NCBI GenBank assembly: GCA_023417665.1 | Contig: JAEZFA010000163.1 | Coordinates: 1 to 8,985 of the forward strand | From: Pseudomonadota bacterium | Lineage (GTDB): Bacteria; Pseudomonadota; Alphaproteobacteria; Rhizobiales; Xanthobacteraceae | Length of the DNA: 8,985 bases | Reading direction: 5' to 3' | Shown here: one piece after another, positions 1-7,170 of the stretch | How the letters are laid out: every line of letters starts with the position of its first letter | Numbering within the stretch: position 1 is the stretch's first letter | Translations under genes and position numbers: made by a program | Notes under the pieces: generated by a model | Told to the model about the DNA's origin: nothing | The model's database searches: none | Seen by the model: only the letters and a program-made list of their open reading frames with translations

Positions 1-1
1 T

Positions 2-1972
2 GCTTTTCGAGGGCATGACGAGATCGCGGTCGGCGGCCACAATATCAAGCTCGGGCGCGGCGGCATCCGCGAAATCGAGTTCTTCGTCCAGACCCAGCAG
101 TTGATTGCGGGCGGCCGCATACCGGAGCTTCGCGGCAAGCGCACGCTCGAAATGCTGGCGCAGCTGGCCGACGAAAAGTGGATCGACGCCGAAGCTCGCG
201 ACGAGTTGCACGACGCCTATCTCTATCTGCGCCGCGTCGAACACCGCCTGCAGATGATGGCGGACGAGCAGACCCATACCTTGCCGGAAGACGACGAAGT
301 CCTCGACCGCTTCTCGCGGTTTCTCGGGCTGAAGGACCGCAACGAATTTGCGAAAGTCCTGACCAGGCATCTGCGCCGCGTGCAGGCGCATTACGCGCAT
401 CTGTTCGAGGATGCGCCGCCGCTGGCGGCAGTATCCGGAGCGCTTGTCTTTCCGAAGGAGAAGGACGACCGCGAAACCCTCGACACGCTGGCAAAGATGG
501 GATTTCAGGAGCCGCTGGCGGCGAGCCATCTGATCCGCGGCTGGTTTGCGGGCGACTATCGCGCGCTGAAAAGCGAAGCCTCGCTTGCCGAGTTTCAGGC
601 CATCCTGCCGGTGCTGCTCGACGCGCTATCGCGTTCGGGAAACCCGGATGCGGCGCTGCTCGCCTGCGACCGCTTCCTGTCGCAGCTTCCGGGCGGCGAA
701 CGGCTGCTCGCGGCCATGCGCACGCATCCCGATCTCGTGCAACTGATCGCGCGTATTCTTGCGACCTCGCCGCGGCTGCGGGACATGATCGCGCAGGCGC
801 CTTCGCTGCTCGACGGATTGCTCGATCCCGCATTCTTCGCCGGCGTGCCATCGGAAGAACTGCTGGCAAAGCGGCTTGCGAACGTGCTGAAGCAGGCACG
901 CAGCGAAGAGGATTTTCTCGACTTGACGCGGAGCTTCGGCCGCGAGCATCTGGTGCTGATCGGAGTGCGCGTGATTTCCGGTGCGCTTTCCGCGAGCCGG
1001 GCAGGCGAGGCCTATGCGACGCTCGCGGACGTCATCATTCAGGCGTTGCATCGCGAGGTCATGCGCCGCTTCGAGGCGAACCACGGCAAGCTTGCAAAGC
1101 AGGAAACCGCGGTCATCGCGCTCGGCAAGCTCGGCAGTCGGGAAATGACGGCCGGTTCCGATCTCGACCTGATCCTGCTTTACGAGTTCGACGAGGAGAA
1201 GCCGGAGTCGGATGGCAAGCGCCCGCTTTACGGAGCGCAGTATTTCGCGCGGCTGACGCAACGCATTATCAACGCGCTCACGACGCCGACCAATATGGGC
1301 AAGCTCTACGACGTCGATCTGCGGCTGCGCCCATCGGGACGTTCCGGCCCCGTCGCGACCTCGCTTTCCAGCTTCGTGAATTATCAGCAAAGCGAAGCCT
1401 GGACCTGGGAGCACATGGCGCTGACGCGCGCGCGCGTGGTGTCGTCGTCACCGGCGTTCAAGAAGAAAGTGGAGGCCGCGGTCGGAAAGGCTTTACGGCA
1501 GGAGCGCGATCCCGGCATCATCGCCCGCGATGTCCTGGAAATGCGGCAGGCCATCGCCGATGAGCGCGGCGATAGCGAGCGCTGGGACATCAAGAACGCG
1601 CAAGGCGGATTGATCGATATCGAGTTTCTCGCGCAGTATTTCTCGCTGATCTACGGCGAGACCCATGCCGGGATTCTCGACACGCAGACCGCAAGAGTGA
1701 TCGACAAGGCCCGCAAGCTCTCGCTGCTCGAGAAGGAAGACGGGGAAGTGTTGATCGCGGCGGTCACGCTCTATCACAATCTCACGCAGATCCTGCGGCT
1801 TTGCGTCAATGGCGCGTTTGAGCCGGCCAAGGCCACGCCGGGCCTGCTCGCGCTGCTTTCCCGCGCCGGCGGTCTGCCGGACTTTGCGACGCTCGACGCG
1901 CATCTGGCCGACACCGAAACCAGGGTGCGCGAGACGTTCGACCGGATTTTGAATAAGGCGGCGGAAGACTAG
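2..1972 (+). CDS. glnE: Bifunctional glutamine synthetase adenylyltransferase/deadenylylase, 5'-truncated by the window edge
   Basis: GlnE adenylylates and deadenylylates a tyrosine of glutamine synthetase in the cytoplasm, switching it off or on according to nitrogen status relayed by PII proteins. The frame is open from base 2 with no start codon, so 656 residues are visible; family members are roughly 950-1000 aa, so about the first third is missing. The fragment opens at the end of the N-terminal nucleotidyltransferase (deadenylylase) domain, with GGHNIKLGRGGIREIEFF at residues 11-28. A helical linker follows. The second, adenylylating domain carries ALGKLGSREMTAGSDLDL, with metal-binding Asp387 and Asp389 of the fragment, then YDVDLRLRPSG, and QGGLIDIEF at 534-542 in the C-terminal helical domain. 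A TTG at 101 is an internal Leu codon inside this conserved block and not a start. The stop (1970-1972) overlaps the stop of the convergent kinase gene. Both catalytic signatures of the visible part are intact, so I see no sign of decay. Confidence 0.96.
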   Translation, partial: AFRGHDEIAVGGHNIKLGRGGIREIEFFVQTQQLIAGGRIPELRGKRTLEMLAQLADEKWIDAEARDELHDAYLYLRRVEHRLQMMADEQTHTLPEDDEVLDRFSRFLGLKDRNEFAKVLTRHLRRVQAHYAHLFEDAPPLAAVSGALVFPKEKDDRETLDTLAKMGFQEPLAASHLIRGWFAGDYRALKSEASLAEFQAILPVLLDALSRSGNPDAALLACDRFLSQLPGGERLLAAMRTHPDLVQLIARILATSPRLRDMIAQAPSLLDGLLDPAFFAGVPSEELLAKRLANVLKQARSEEDFLDLTRSFGREHLVLIGVRVISGALSASRAGEAYATLADVIIQALHREVMRRFEANHGKLAKQETAVIALGKLGSREMTAGSDLDLILLYEFDEEKPESDGKRPLYGAQYFARLTQRIINALTTPTNMGKLYDVDLRLRPSGRSGPVATSLSSFVNYQQSEAWTWEHMALTRARVVSSSPAFKKKVEAAVGKALRQERDPGIIARDVLEMRQAIADERGDSERWDIKNAQGGLIDIEFLAQYFSLIYGETHAGILDTQTARVIDKARKLSLLEKEDGEVLIAAVTLYHNLTQILRLCVNGAFEPAKATPGLLALLSRAGGLPDFATLDAHLADTETRVRETFDRILNKAAED

Positions 1973-4233
1973 TTCGCTAGCATCTTCGGCAGGCGGAGGA
2001 ACACCGTGGTGCCGACGTTCTCGATCGAGCGGATGCGCATGCGCCCGCCCTGAAGCTCTGCGAGCGATTTTGCGATGGCAAGGCCGAGCCCGGAACCGGC
2101 CTGTGTCTTGGTAAGCTGGCTTTCGACCTGCTCGAAGGGGCGGCCGAGTTTTTTCAAAGCCTCACGGGCGATGCCGATGCCGGAGTCCTCGATCACGACG
2201 AAGGCGCGCGTACCGGAAGATTTCGCGCGTACCGCGATCCGGCCGCCGTCGGGGGTGAACTTGATCGCGTTGGAAATGAGATTGAGCAGGATTTGCTTGA
2301 TGGCGCGGCGGTCGGCGCGGAGCTTGAGGTTCGCGCAGATATCGGTGCTGCAGAGCAGCTTCTTTTCTTCGGCGCGCACCGACATCACGCGCATGGCGTC
2401 CGAAACGATCTCGTTCAATGGCACGGCCTCGATATTCACCGGCATGCGGCCGGCTTCGATCTTGGCCATGTCGAGGATGTCGTTGATGACGTCGAGGAGA
2501 TAGATGCCGCTCGCACGGATGTCGCTGCAATACTCATAGTATTTCTCGGAGCCGAGCTTGCCGAACATGCCCGACTCCATGATCTCGGAAAATCCGATGA
2601 TCGCGTTGAGCGGGGTACGAAGCTCGTGGCTCATGTTGGCGAGGAATTCGGACTTCGCCTGGCTTGCTTCCTCGGCGCGCGCCTTCTCGTCCGCGAATTT
2701 CTGCGCAAGCTCGGCAAGCTGCTGGGTCTGGTATTCGAGCGTCTGTTGCGAATAGGTAAGATCGGTATTCTTTGCGATCAGGTTGCGCTCGCTCTCGATC
2801 AGCTTTTCTTCGTGCAGTTTCAGCTTGGTTATATCGGTGCCGATGGAGACGAGTCCGCCGTCCTTCATGCGCCGCTCGTTGGTTTGCAGCCAGCGGCCGT
2901 CGGCCAGTTCCACGCTGCCGTCGCTCGCCTGCTCCGGTGCGGATACGGCGGGATTCTTCATCGCGGCGATGACCTGCTCGTAGTTTGCGCCCGGCGTCAC
3001 GGCCTCGTCGGGCAGGCCATGCTGCTCCTTGAAGCGGGTGTTGGAGAGCACGAGCCGGCGCTCGGAATCCCACAACACGAAGGCTTCCGAGATCGTCTCC
3101 ACGGCCTCGCGAAGCCGCATGTCCGCGGTCGCGGTGCGGGCCTGCAGGCGCTTTTCTTCGGTGATGTCGGAGGCAATGCCGATCAGATGCGGGCCGCTGC
3201 CGACGCCTTCCTGCACGAGTTCGGCGCGGGCGCGCAGCCAGACCCAGCTGCCGTTCGCATGACGCATGCGGAACGCACGATCGACGGCGCCGTCGGAGGC
3301 ATCGGCGAGGTTGGAAGCGAGTTCAAACAGCGAGCCGTCGTCGGGGTGCACCAGCGCCTCGATCTCGCCAAACGAGAGCAGTTCATCGCGTGGCTTGAAG
3401 CCGAGGATTTCGAACATGGAATCCGACCAGTAGATGCGGCCGCGTGCCAGATCCCAGTCCCAGAGGCCGGCGCGGCCCCGGTTCAGCGCAGTATCCATCC
3501 GCGCGCGCACTTTGTCGTAGATCAGGTCGGCTTCGCGGGCGCGAGCGGATTGCCAGTGGAAAGCGAAGCCGAGAATGAGCAGGACGAAGCTCGTCGTCGT
3601 GACGAGCGTTGCGGTCAGCCGGGTATCGCGCCACCAGTTGTCGAGTGCCGCGGCGCGCGGCTGCAGGGCGGCGATCTGGCCGAGGCTGTCACGCAAGTTG
3701 CGCACGGCGGCGAGTGTTCTTTCGCCATTCGGGAGCGCGATCTCGATGACGCCGGCGCGTTCCGCGAAGGCGGTCAGCGGCTGCGAGGGGCCGAGCAGAT
3801 CGACCAGAAGTTTGCCGATCGCCTGCGGGGCTTCCGGCTCGGCGGCGATGACCTTGCCGCTGGCATCCGCGATCAGGAACTGGCGCCCGGCGACGATCGC
3901 CTGCGCGGGGGTTGCGATCCGCAGAAGCTTTTTGGTGTCGCCGGCGTCTTCGCCCGCGGCGGTGCGCCGGGCATATTCCTCTGCGATGGCTTGCGCATAC
4001 ATCGCCATCGCGGTCTTGGCCTCGTTCAGGGCTTCGCGGCGATGTTCGAGAACCTGCACCAGCGCGCCCAGCGCGACGGCCATTAGGAAGACGACGATAA
4101 GGATCGGAACGACTCTACGCAGCAACGGCTCAGCATCGACCAGACGCTGATAGTTGGGATGCGTCAGGGAGCGGGCAAGACCGCGGGTAGAGTGTCCATG
4201 CGCTGTCGTATTGGCAGCGTGGACGCGCGCCAT
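1969..4233 (-). CDS. Membrane-bound PAS-containing sensor histidine kinase, PleC/DivJ/PdhS-like
   Basis: Predicted 754-aa inner-membrane hybrid-free histidine kinase. Order of parts: cytoplasmic N-terminus; TM1 about 41-62; periplasmic sensor region about 63-205, with a PAS/Cache-like look (RQFLIADASGKVIAAEP at 117-133); TM2 about 206-226; PAS1 about 247-360 (GLWDWDLARGRIYWSD, HPDD, ending SDITEEK); PAS2 about 372-472 (ISEAFVLWDSERRLVLSN, ending GTDITK); coiled coil about 473-530; DHp helix with phosphoacceptor His536 in SHELRTPLNAIIGFSEIM; then DILDMAKIEAGR; HATPase with N-box NLISNAIKFT (651-660), DSGIGI (683-688), RPFEQVE and GSGLGLAIAKSLAE. The DHp and ATP-lid wording is that of kinases acting on DivK in alphaproteobacteria (PleC, DivJ, PdhS, CbrA); which member this is cannot be settled here. 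There is no receiver domain and no neighbouring response regulator, so it is an orphan kinase. ATG at 4233 was chosen because GGGGGAG lies 6 nt upstream; the longer frame (TTG at 4374) reads through the promoter-like region and has no membrane or domain content. Confidence 0.93.
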   Translation of the reverse strand: MARVHAANTTAHGHSTRGLARSLTHPNYQRLVDAEPLLRRVVPILIVVFLMAVALGALVQVLEHRREALNEAKTAMAMYAQAIAEEYARRTAAGEDAGDTKKLLRIATPAQAIVAGRQFLIADASGKVIAAEPEAPQAIGKLLVDLLGPSQPLTAFAERAGVIEIALPNGERTLAAVRNLRDSLGQIAALQPRAAALDNWWRDTRLTATLVTTTSFVLLILGFAFHWQSARAREADLIYDKVRARMDTALNRGRAGLWDWDLARGRIYWSDSMFEILGFKPRDELLSFGEIEALVHPDDGSLFELASNLADASDGAVDRAFRMRHANGSWVWLRARAELVQEGVGSGPHLIGIASDITEEKRLQARTATADMRLREAVETISEAFVLWDSERRLVLSNTRFKEQHGLPDEAVTPGANYEQVIAAMKNPAVSAPEQASDGSVELADGRWLQTNERRMKDGGLVSIGTDITKLKLHEEKLIESERNLIAKNTDLTYSQQTLEYQTQQLAELAQKFADEKARAEEASQAKSEFLANMSHELRTPLNAIIGFSEIMESGMFGKLGSEKYYEYCSDIRASGIYLLDVINDILDMAKIEAGRMPVNIEAVPLNEIVSDAMRVMSVRAEEKKLLCSTDICANLKLRADRRAIKQILLNLISNAIKFTPDGGRIAVRAKSSGTRAFVVIEDSGIGIAREALKKLGRPFEQVESQLTKTQAGSGLGLAIAKSLAELQGGRMRIRSIENVGTTVFLRLPKMLAN

Positions 4234-4237
4234 CGCT

Positions 4238-4428
4238 GACTCCCCCGGATGAGCCCCAAGAATTCGATGTCTGGAGGGACTGCCGCATCTCTCCGAATCG
4301 TGATTCCTAAAGAATCGATTTCGAGGTGATTTGTCTAGAGTCAATGCATCGAAAATCGTTATCCCGAGTCGCAAATCTTCGACCGGAGAGTCCGACTTCG
4401 CGCGTTAAGAATTGAGTCTTTCAGACTC
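4238..4428. promoter_or_regulatory. Cluster of nine GANTC (CcrM-type) sites upstream of the histidine kinase
   Basis: GANTC sites start at 4238, 4295, 4302, 4312, 4338, 4366, 4388, 4414 and 4424, giving nine in 191 bases. A hand scan of the remaining roughly 8.8 kb finds about 17 scattered sites, so the local density is over twenty times higher. The cluster fills the 193-base gap between the pepN stop and the kinase start, and the gap is also more AT-rich than its neighbours. In alphaproteobacteria GANTC is methylated by CcrM, and GcrA reads the methylation state at promoters of cell-cycle genes. I infer that this is the kinase promoter region under methylation-dependent control. A loose sigma70-like -35 hexamer, TTGACT, lies on the minus strand (complement of 4339-4344) and overlaps one GANTC; I could not assign a convincing -10 element. 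Confidence 0.7.
4240..4246 (-). promoter_or_regulatory. Ribosome binding site of the histidine kinase
   Basis: On the minus strand GGGGGAG is followed by the 6-nt spacer TCAGCG and then ATG at 4233. This strong Shine-Dalgarno match decides the start of the kinase. Its last three bases are also part of a GANTC site (4238-4242). Confidence 0.8.
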
Positions 4429-4430
4429 AA
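4412..4430 (-). terminator. Possible intrinsic terminator of pepN, overlapping its stop codon
   Basis: A perfect 8-bp inverted repeat, TTGAGTCT and AGACTCAA, surrounds a 3-nt loop (4420-4422). On the minus strand it is followed by TTCTTAA, a weak U-tract, while on the plus strand nothing T-rich follows, so it suits leftward transcription from pepN. The pepN stop TGA (4427-4429) lies within the first arm. The low GC of the stem and the broken U-run make it a weak candidate; it may equally be a protein- or methylation-related palindrome, since each arm holds a GANTC. Confidence 0.45.
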
Positions 4431-7057
4431 GCCAATGATCGGCTTACGATATCTGTCACGTCGGGCGACAAGCCGGATGTTTTTGCGATGCGTTGCAATT
4501 CTTTCTCCGCCAGCGCGCGCCGGCCCGGCTCAAGCATGCGCCAGCTTTTGAGCGACGACAGCAGCCGCGCCGCGACCTGCGGGTTCTTTGAGTCCAAAGC
4601 AAGAACCGTGTCGGCAAGGAAGCGATAGCCCGCGCCGTCCGCCCGGTTGAATTGCGATGGGTTGCCCGCGGCAAACACGCCGATCAGCGAGCGCATTCGG
4701 TTCGGATTGGTCATCGAGAACCCGGGATGCTTCATGAGCCGGTGTACGCGATCGAGCGTATCGGGCTCGGGAATGCGGGCCTGCACCGCAAACCATTTGT
4801 CGAGCACCAGCGGGTCGTTGCGGTAGCGCTCCTCGAACGCCGCGAGCGCGGTCTCCCGTTCCGGCACCGGGTGCTGCGCGAGCACGGCGAGGGCGGCCAG
4901 CCGGTCGGTCATGTTGTCGGATTGCTCGAACTGCCGGAATGCCTGCTGCAGCGCCGGCTTGTCTCCGCTTGCGGCCAGCAGGTCGAGGCAGCTGTTGCGG
5001 AACGCCCGGCGTCCGGCACTTTCAGCATCCGGCGAAAACGGACCGTCGCTCGTCAATTGCCGGTAACGCGCGGCGAGCTTCTCTTGCAGTGCGGTGCCGA
5101 TTTCAACCTTGATCGCCTTGCGCGCGCGCAGGATCGCATCCGGATCGATGTCCTTGCCGATTTCCTGCGCGATGTCGGATTCATCCGGAAGGCTGAAGAG
5201 TTCCGCCAGAAACGCGCTGTCGAGCGACGGATTGTCGAGCGCGCTGGACAGCGCGTCGATCAGTGCCGTCGCGGGCTCGTTCGCGCCTTTTGCGACAGCG
5301 ACGAGTTTCTGCATCGCAAGCTGCGCTACCGCGTCGTAGCGATTGAACGGGTCGCTGTCGTACTTCGCTAGGAACAGAAGATTGTCTTCCCCGAAGTTCG
5401 ACGCGATCTTCACCGGCGCGGAGAAGCCGCGGTTCAGCGAAACGGCGGGCTTTTCCTTCACGCCTGTGAAGACGAAATGCTGCGCTGGCTGATCCACCAC
5501 GATCAGGCTGTCTCGGACCGCTTTGCCTTCGGCGTCCTTCAGCGCGATCTCGCGGCCCTTGCCGTCGAGCAGGCCTGCGACCAGCGGGATCACCATGGGT
5601 TGCTTCGCGCTCTGGCCCGGCGTGGGCGGCGTCATCTGTTCGATGTCGAGCGTGTAGGTCTTTGCTTGCGCATCGTAGTTGCCGCGCACTGCGAGTTCGG
5701 GCGTTCCGGCCTGGCTGTACCAGCGCGCGAACTGCGCGAGGTCGCGCTTGTTTGCGTCGGCAAAGCACTTGAGGAAGTCCTCGATGGTCGCGGCATCGCC
5801 GTCATGGCGCTTGAAGTAAAGGTCCATGCCCTTGCGGAAGCCGCGCGGCCCGAGCAGCGTCTTCAGCATGCGGACGACTTCCGCGCCTTTCTCGTAAACC
5901 GTGACGGTGTAGAAGTTGTTGATTTCGCGATAGGTCTCCGGGCGCACCGGATGCGCGAGCGGGCCGGCGTCTTCGGCGAACTGAAAACTTTTCAGGCGGC
6001 GCACGCTGGAAATGCGCTTGACGGGGCGCGAACGCTCGTCCGACGAAAATTCCTGATCGCGAAAGACCGTAAGGCCTTCCTTCAGGCAGAGCTGGAACCA
6101 GTCCCGGCAGGTGATGCGGTCGCCGGTCCAGTTGTGGAAGTATTCGTGCGCGATGATGCCTTCGATATTCTCATAGTCGATATCGGTCGCGGTGTCGGGC
6201 GAGGCAAGCACATACTTGTCGTTGAAAATGTTGAGGCCCTTGTTCTCCATCGCGCCCATGTTGAAGTCGGAGACGGCCACGATGTGGAAGACGTCGAGGT
6301 CATATTCGCAGCCGAAGACCTTTTCGTCCCACCACATTGAGCGCTTGAGCGAATCCATGGCGTAGCCGGCAAGCGGCGTCTTGCCCGGCTCAACGAAGAT
6401 ACGCAGCATCACGCGCTTGCCGGAAGCGGTTCTGAACGGCTCTTCGATGTAATCGAGTTTTCCGCCGACCAGCGCGAACAGATATGCGGGCTTCGGGAAG
6501 GGGTCGTGCCAGATCGCGTAATGGCGGTTCGTACCCTTGATGCCGAACGCCTCGACCGGATTGCCGTTGGAAAGCAGCATCGGCGCTTCGTCGCGGTCCG
6601 CTTCGACGCGCACGGTGTAAACGGACAGCACGTCCGGGCGGTCGGGGAAATAGGTGATGCGGCGAAAGCCTTCCGCCTCGCATTGCGTGCAGTAAATATT
6701 GTTGGAGCGGAACAGCCCCATCAGTTTCGTGTTCGCGGACGGATTGATGACCGTTTCGATTTCCAGCGTCAGCTTGCGCGGCGGCGGGGCCTTGATCGTG
6801 AGTGCAGCAGCGGTGGCGTCGTATTCGTCGGCGCGCAGGTCCCGCCCGTCGAGTTTGACGGATGCAAGGGTCAACTCGTCGCCGTCGAGCGCGATGGCGG
6901 CGCCTTTGCTACCCTTCGGGTTCGGCCTCATCACGAGCTTCGAGCGCACGCGGGTCGCCGTCGGATCGAGCTGGAAGTCGAGTTCGACGCTGTCGATCAG
7001 CCAGTCGAACGGACGGTAGTCGCTTAGGCGAACGGCTTGGGCATCGGCCTCGCGCAT
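4427..7057 (-). CDS. pepN: Aminopeptidase N (M1 family zinc metallopeptidase)
   Basis: Complete 876-aa cytoplasmic exopeptidase, close to the 870 aa of E. coli PepN, that removes N-terminal residues from peptides in the last steps of protein turnover. No signal peptide is seen. It has an N-terminal beta domain (about 1-195); a thermolysin-like catalytic domain with the substrate-binding exopeptidase motif GAMEN (268-272), zinc motif HEYFHNW with ligands His304 and His308, catalytic Glu305, and the third ligand Glu327 in CLKEGLT; and Tyr388 in TVYEKGAEV, matching the transition-state tyrosine. The spacing of ligands and tyrosine equals that of the E. coli enzyme as I remember it. A beta-sandwich and a long alpha-helical C-terminal domain follow, containing WYSQAGTPEL and TPPTPGQ, as in the bacterial PepN subfamily. 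ATG at 7057 is preceded by TGGGAGA with a suitable spacer. A two-hairpin repeat begins directly upstream of that ribosome binding site. pepN is transcribed towards the kinase gene, separated by 193 bases. Confidence 0.97.
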   Translation of the reverse strand: MREADAQAVRLSDYRPFDWLIDSVELDFQLDPTATRVRSKLVMRPNPKGSKGAAIALDGDELTLASVKLDGRDLRADEYDATAAALTIKAPPPRKLTLEIETVINPSANTKLMGLFRSNNIYCTQCEAEGFRRITYFPDRPDVLSVYTVRVEADRDEAPMLLSNGNPVEAFGIKGTNRHYAIWHDPFPKPAYLFALVGGKLDYIEEPFRTASGKRVMLRIFVEPGKTPLAGYAMDSLKRSMWWDEKVFGCEYDLDVFHIVAVSDFNMGAMENKGLNIFNDKYVLASPDTATDIDYENIEGIIAHEYFHNWTGDRITCRDWFQLCLKEGLTVFRDQEFSSDERSRPVKRISSVRRLKSFQFAEDAGPLAHPVRPETYREINNFYTVTVYEKGAEVVRMLKTLLGPRGFRKGMDLYFKRHDGDAATIEDFLKCFADANKRDLAQFARWYSQAGTPELAVRGNYDAQAKTYTLDIEQMTPPTPGQSAKQPMVIPLVAGLLDGKGREIALKDAEGKAVRDSLIVVDQPAQHFVFTGVKEKPAVSLNRGFSAPVKIASNFGEDNLLFLAKYDSDPFNRYDAVAQLAMQKLVAVAKGANEPATALIDALSSALDNPSLDSAFLAELFSLPDESDIAQEIGKDIDPDAILRARKAIKVEIGTALQEKLAARYRQLTSDGPFSPDAESAGRRAFRNSCLDLLAASGDKPALQQAFRQFEQSDNMTDRLAALAVLAQHPVPERETALAAFEERYRNDPLVLDKWFAVQARIPEPDTLDRVHRLMKHPGFSMTNPNRMRSLIGVFAAGNPSQFNRADGAGYRFLADTVLALDSKNPQVAARLLSSLKSWRMLEPGRRALAEKELQRIAKTSGLSPDVTDIVSRSLA

Positions 7058-7063
7058 CTGCGG

Positions 7064-7070
7064 TCTCCCA
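7064..7070 (-). promoter_or_regulatory. Ribosome binding site of pepN
   Basis: The minus strand reads TGGGAGA, then six bases (CCGCAG), then ATG at 7057. The Shine-Dalgarno sequence ends exactly where the outer arm of the neighbouring repeat hairpin begins (7071), so folding of a read-through mRNA could affect its access. Confidence 0.7.
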
Positions 7071-7170
7071 GAGCATGATCCCGAAAAGTGTGAAGCGGTT
7101 TTCGGAACAGATCATGCTCCATCAATGAGCTAAAGCGCGATGACGATTCGAGAAAAGTCATCCCGCTTTA
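7071..7170. repeat. Two-hairpin intergenic repeat of Bradyrhizobium-like genomes
   Basis: The element consists of two adjacent inverted repeats. Hairpin 1: left arm GAGCATGATCCCGAAAA (7071-7087), 11-nt loop, right arm TTTTCGG (7099-7105), a 4-nt bulge AACA, then GATCATGCTC (7110-7119); all 17 arm positions pair. Hairpin 2: TAAAGCGCGATGAC (7131-7144), 12-nt loop, GTCATCCCGCTTTA (7157-7170), with 13 of 14 positions pairing. An 11-nt linker (7120-7130) separates them. From memory, near-identical GAGCATGATC...GATCATGCTC and TAAAGCGCGATGAC units recur in intergenic regions of Bradyrhizobium and relatives; only one copy is seen in this window, so the repeat status rests on that recollection. It could act as a transcript-end or mRNA-stabilising structure for the upstream acyl-CoA ligase, or be a parasitic REP-like sequence. 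Confidence 0.8.

Noticed and set aside
101..103. TTG as a start for a short glnE
   Set aside because: The frame is open to the window edge and the 33 codons before it encode conserved GlnE sequence, so this is an internal leucine.
45..899. Minus-strand open frame (284 codons) opposite glnE
   Set aside because: Arg/Ala/Pro-rich translation typical of a GC-rich shadow frame, opposite conserved GlnE blocks.
2293..4086. Long plus-strand open frame (597 codons) antisense to the kinase
   Set aside because: It mirrors the codons of the kinase in GC-rich DNA, has no recognisable domain, and the minus strand carries a full, ordered histidine kinase.
4234..4374. N-terminal extension of the kinase from TTG at 4374
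   Set aside because: The 47 extra residues have no domain or membrane character, cross the GANTC island, and the ATG at 4233 has a strong ribosome binding site.
4401..4420. CtrA box near the TTAA at 4405-4408
   Set aside because: No second TTAA at the required 7-base spacing, so the full CtrA consensus is absent.
5477..6340. Plus-strand open frame (287 codons) opposite the pepN catalytic domain
   Set aside because: The minus strand encodes the GAMEN and HEYFH motifs here; the antisense product resembles no protein I know.
7071..7170. Riboswitch or small RNA upstream of pepN
   Set aside because: The two simple hairpins fit a dispersed repeat better than a riboswitch; no ligand-binding core known to me is present, and I see no promoter for a separate RNA.
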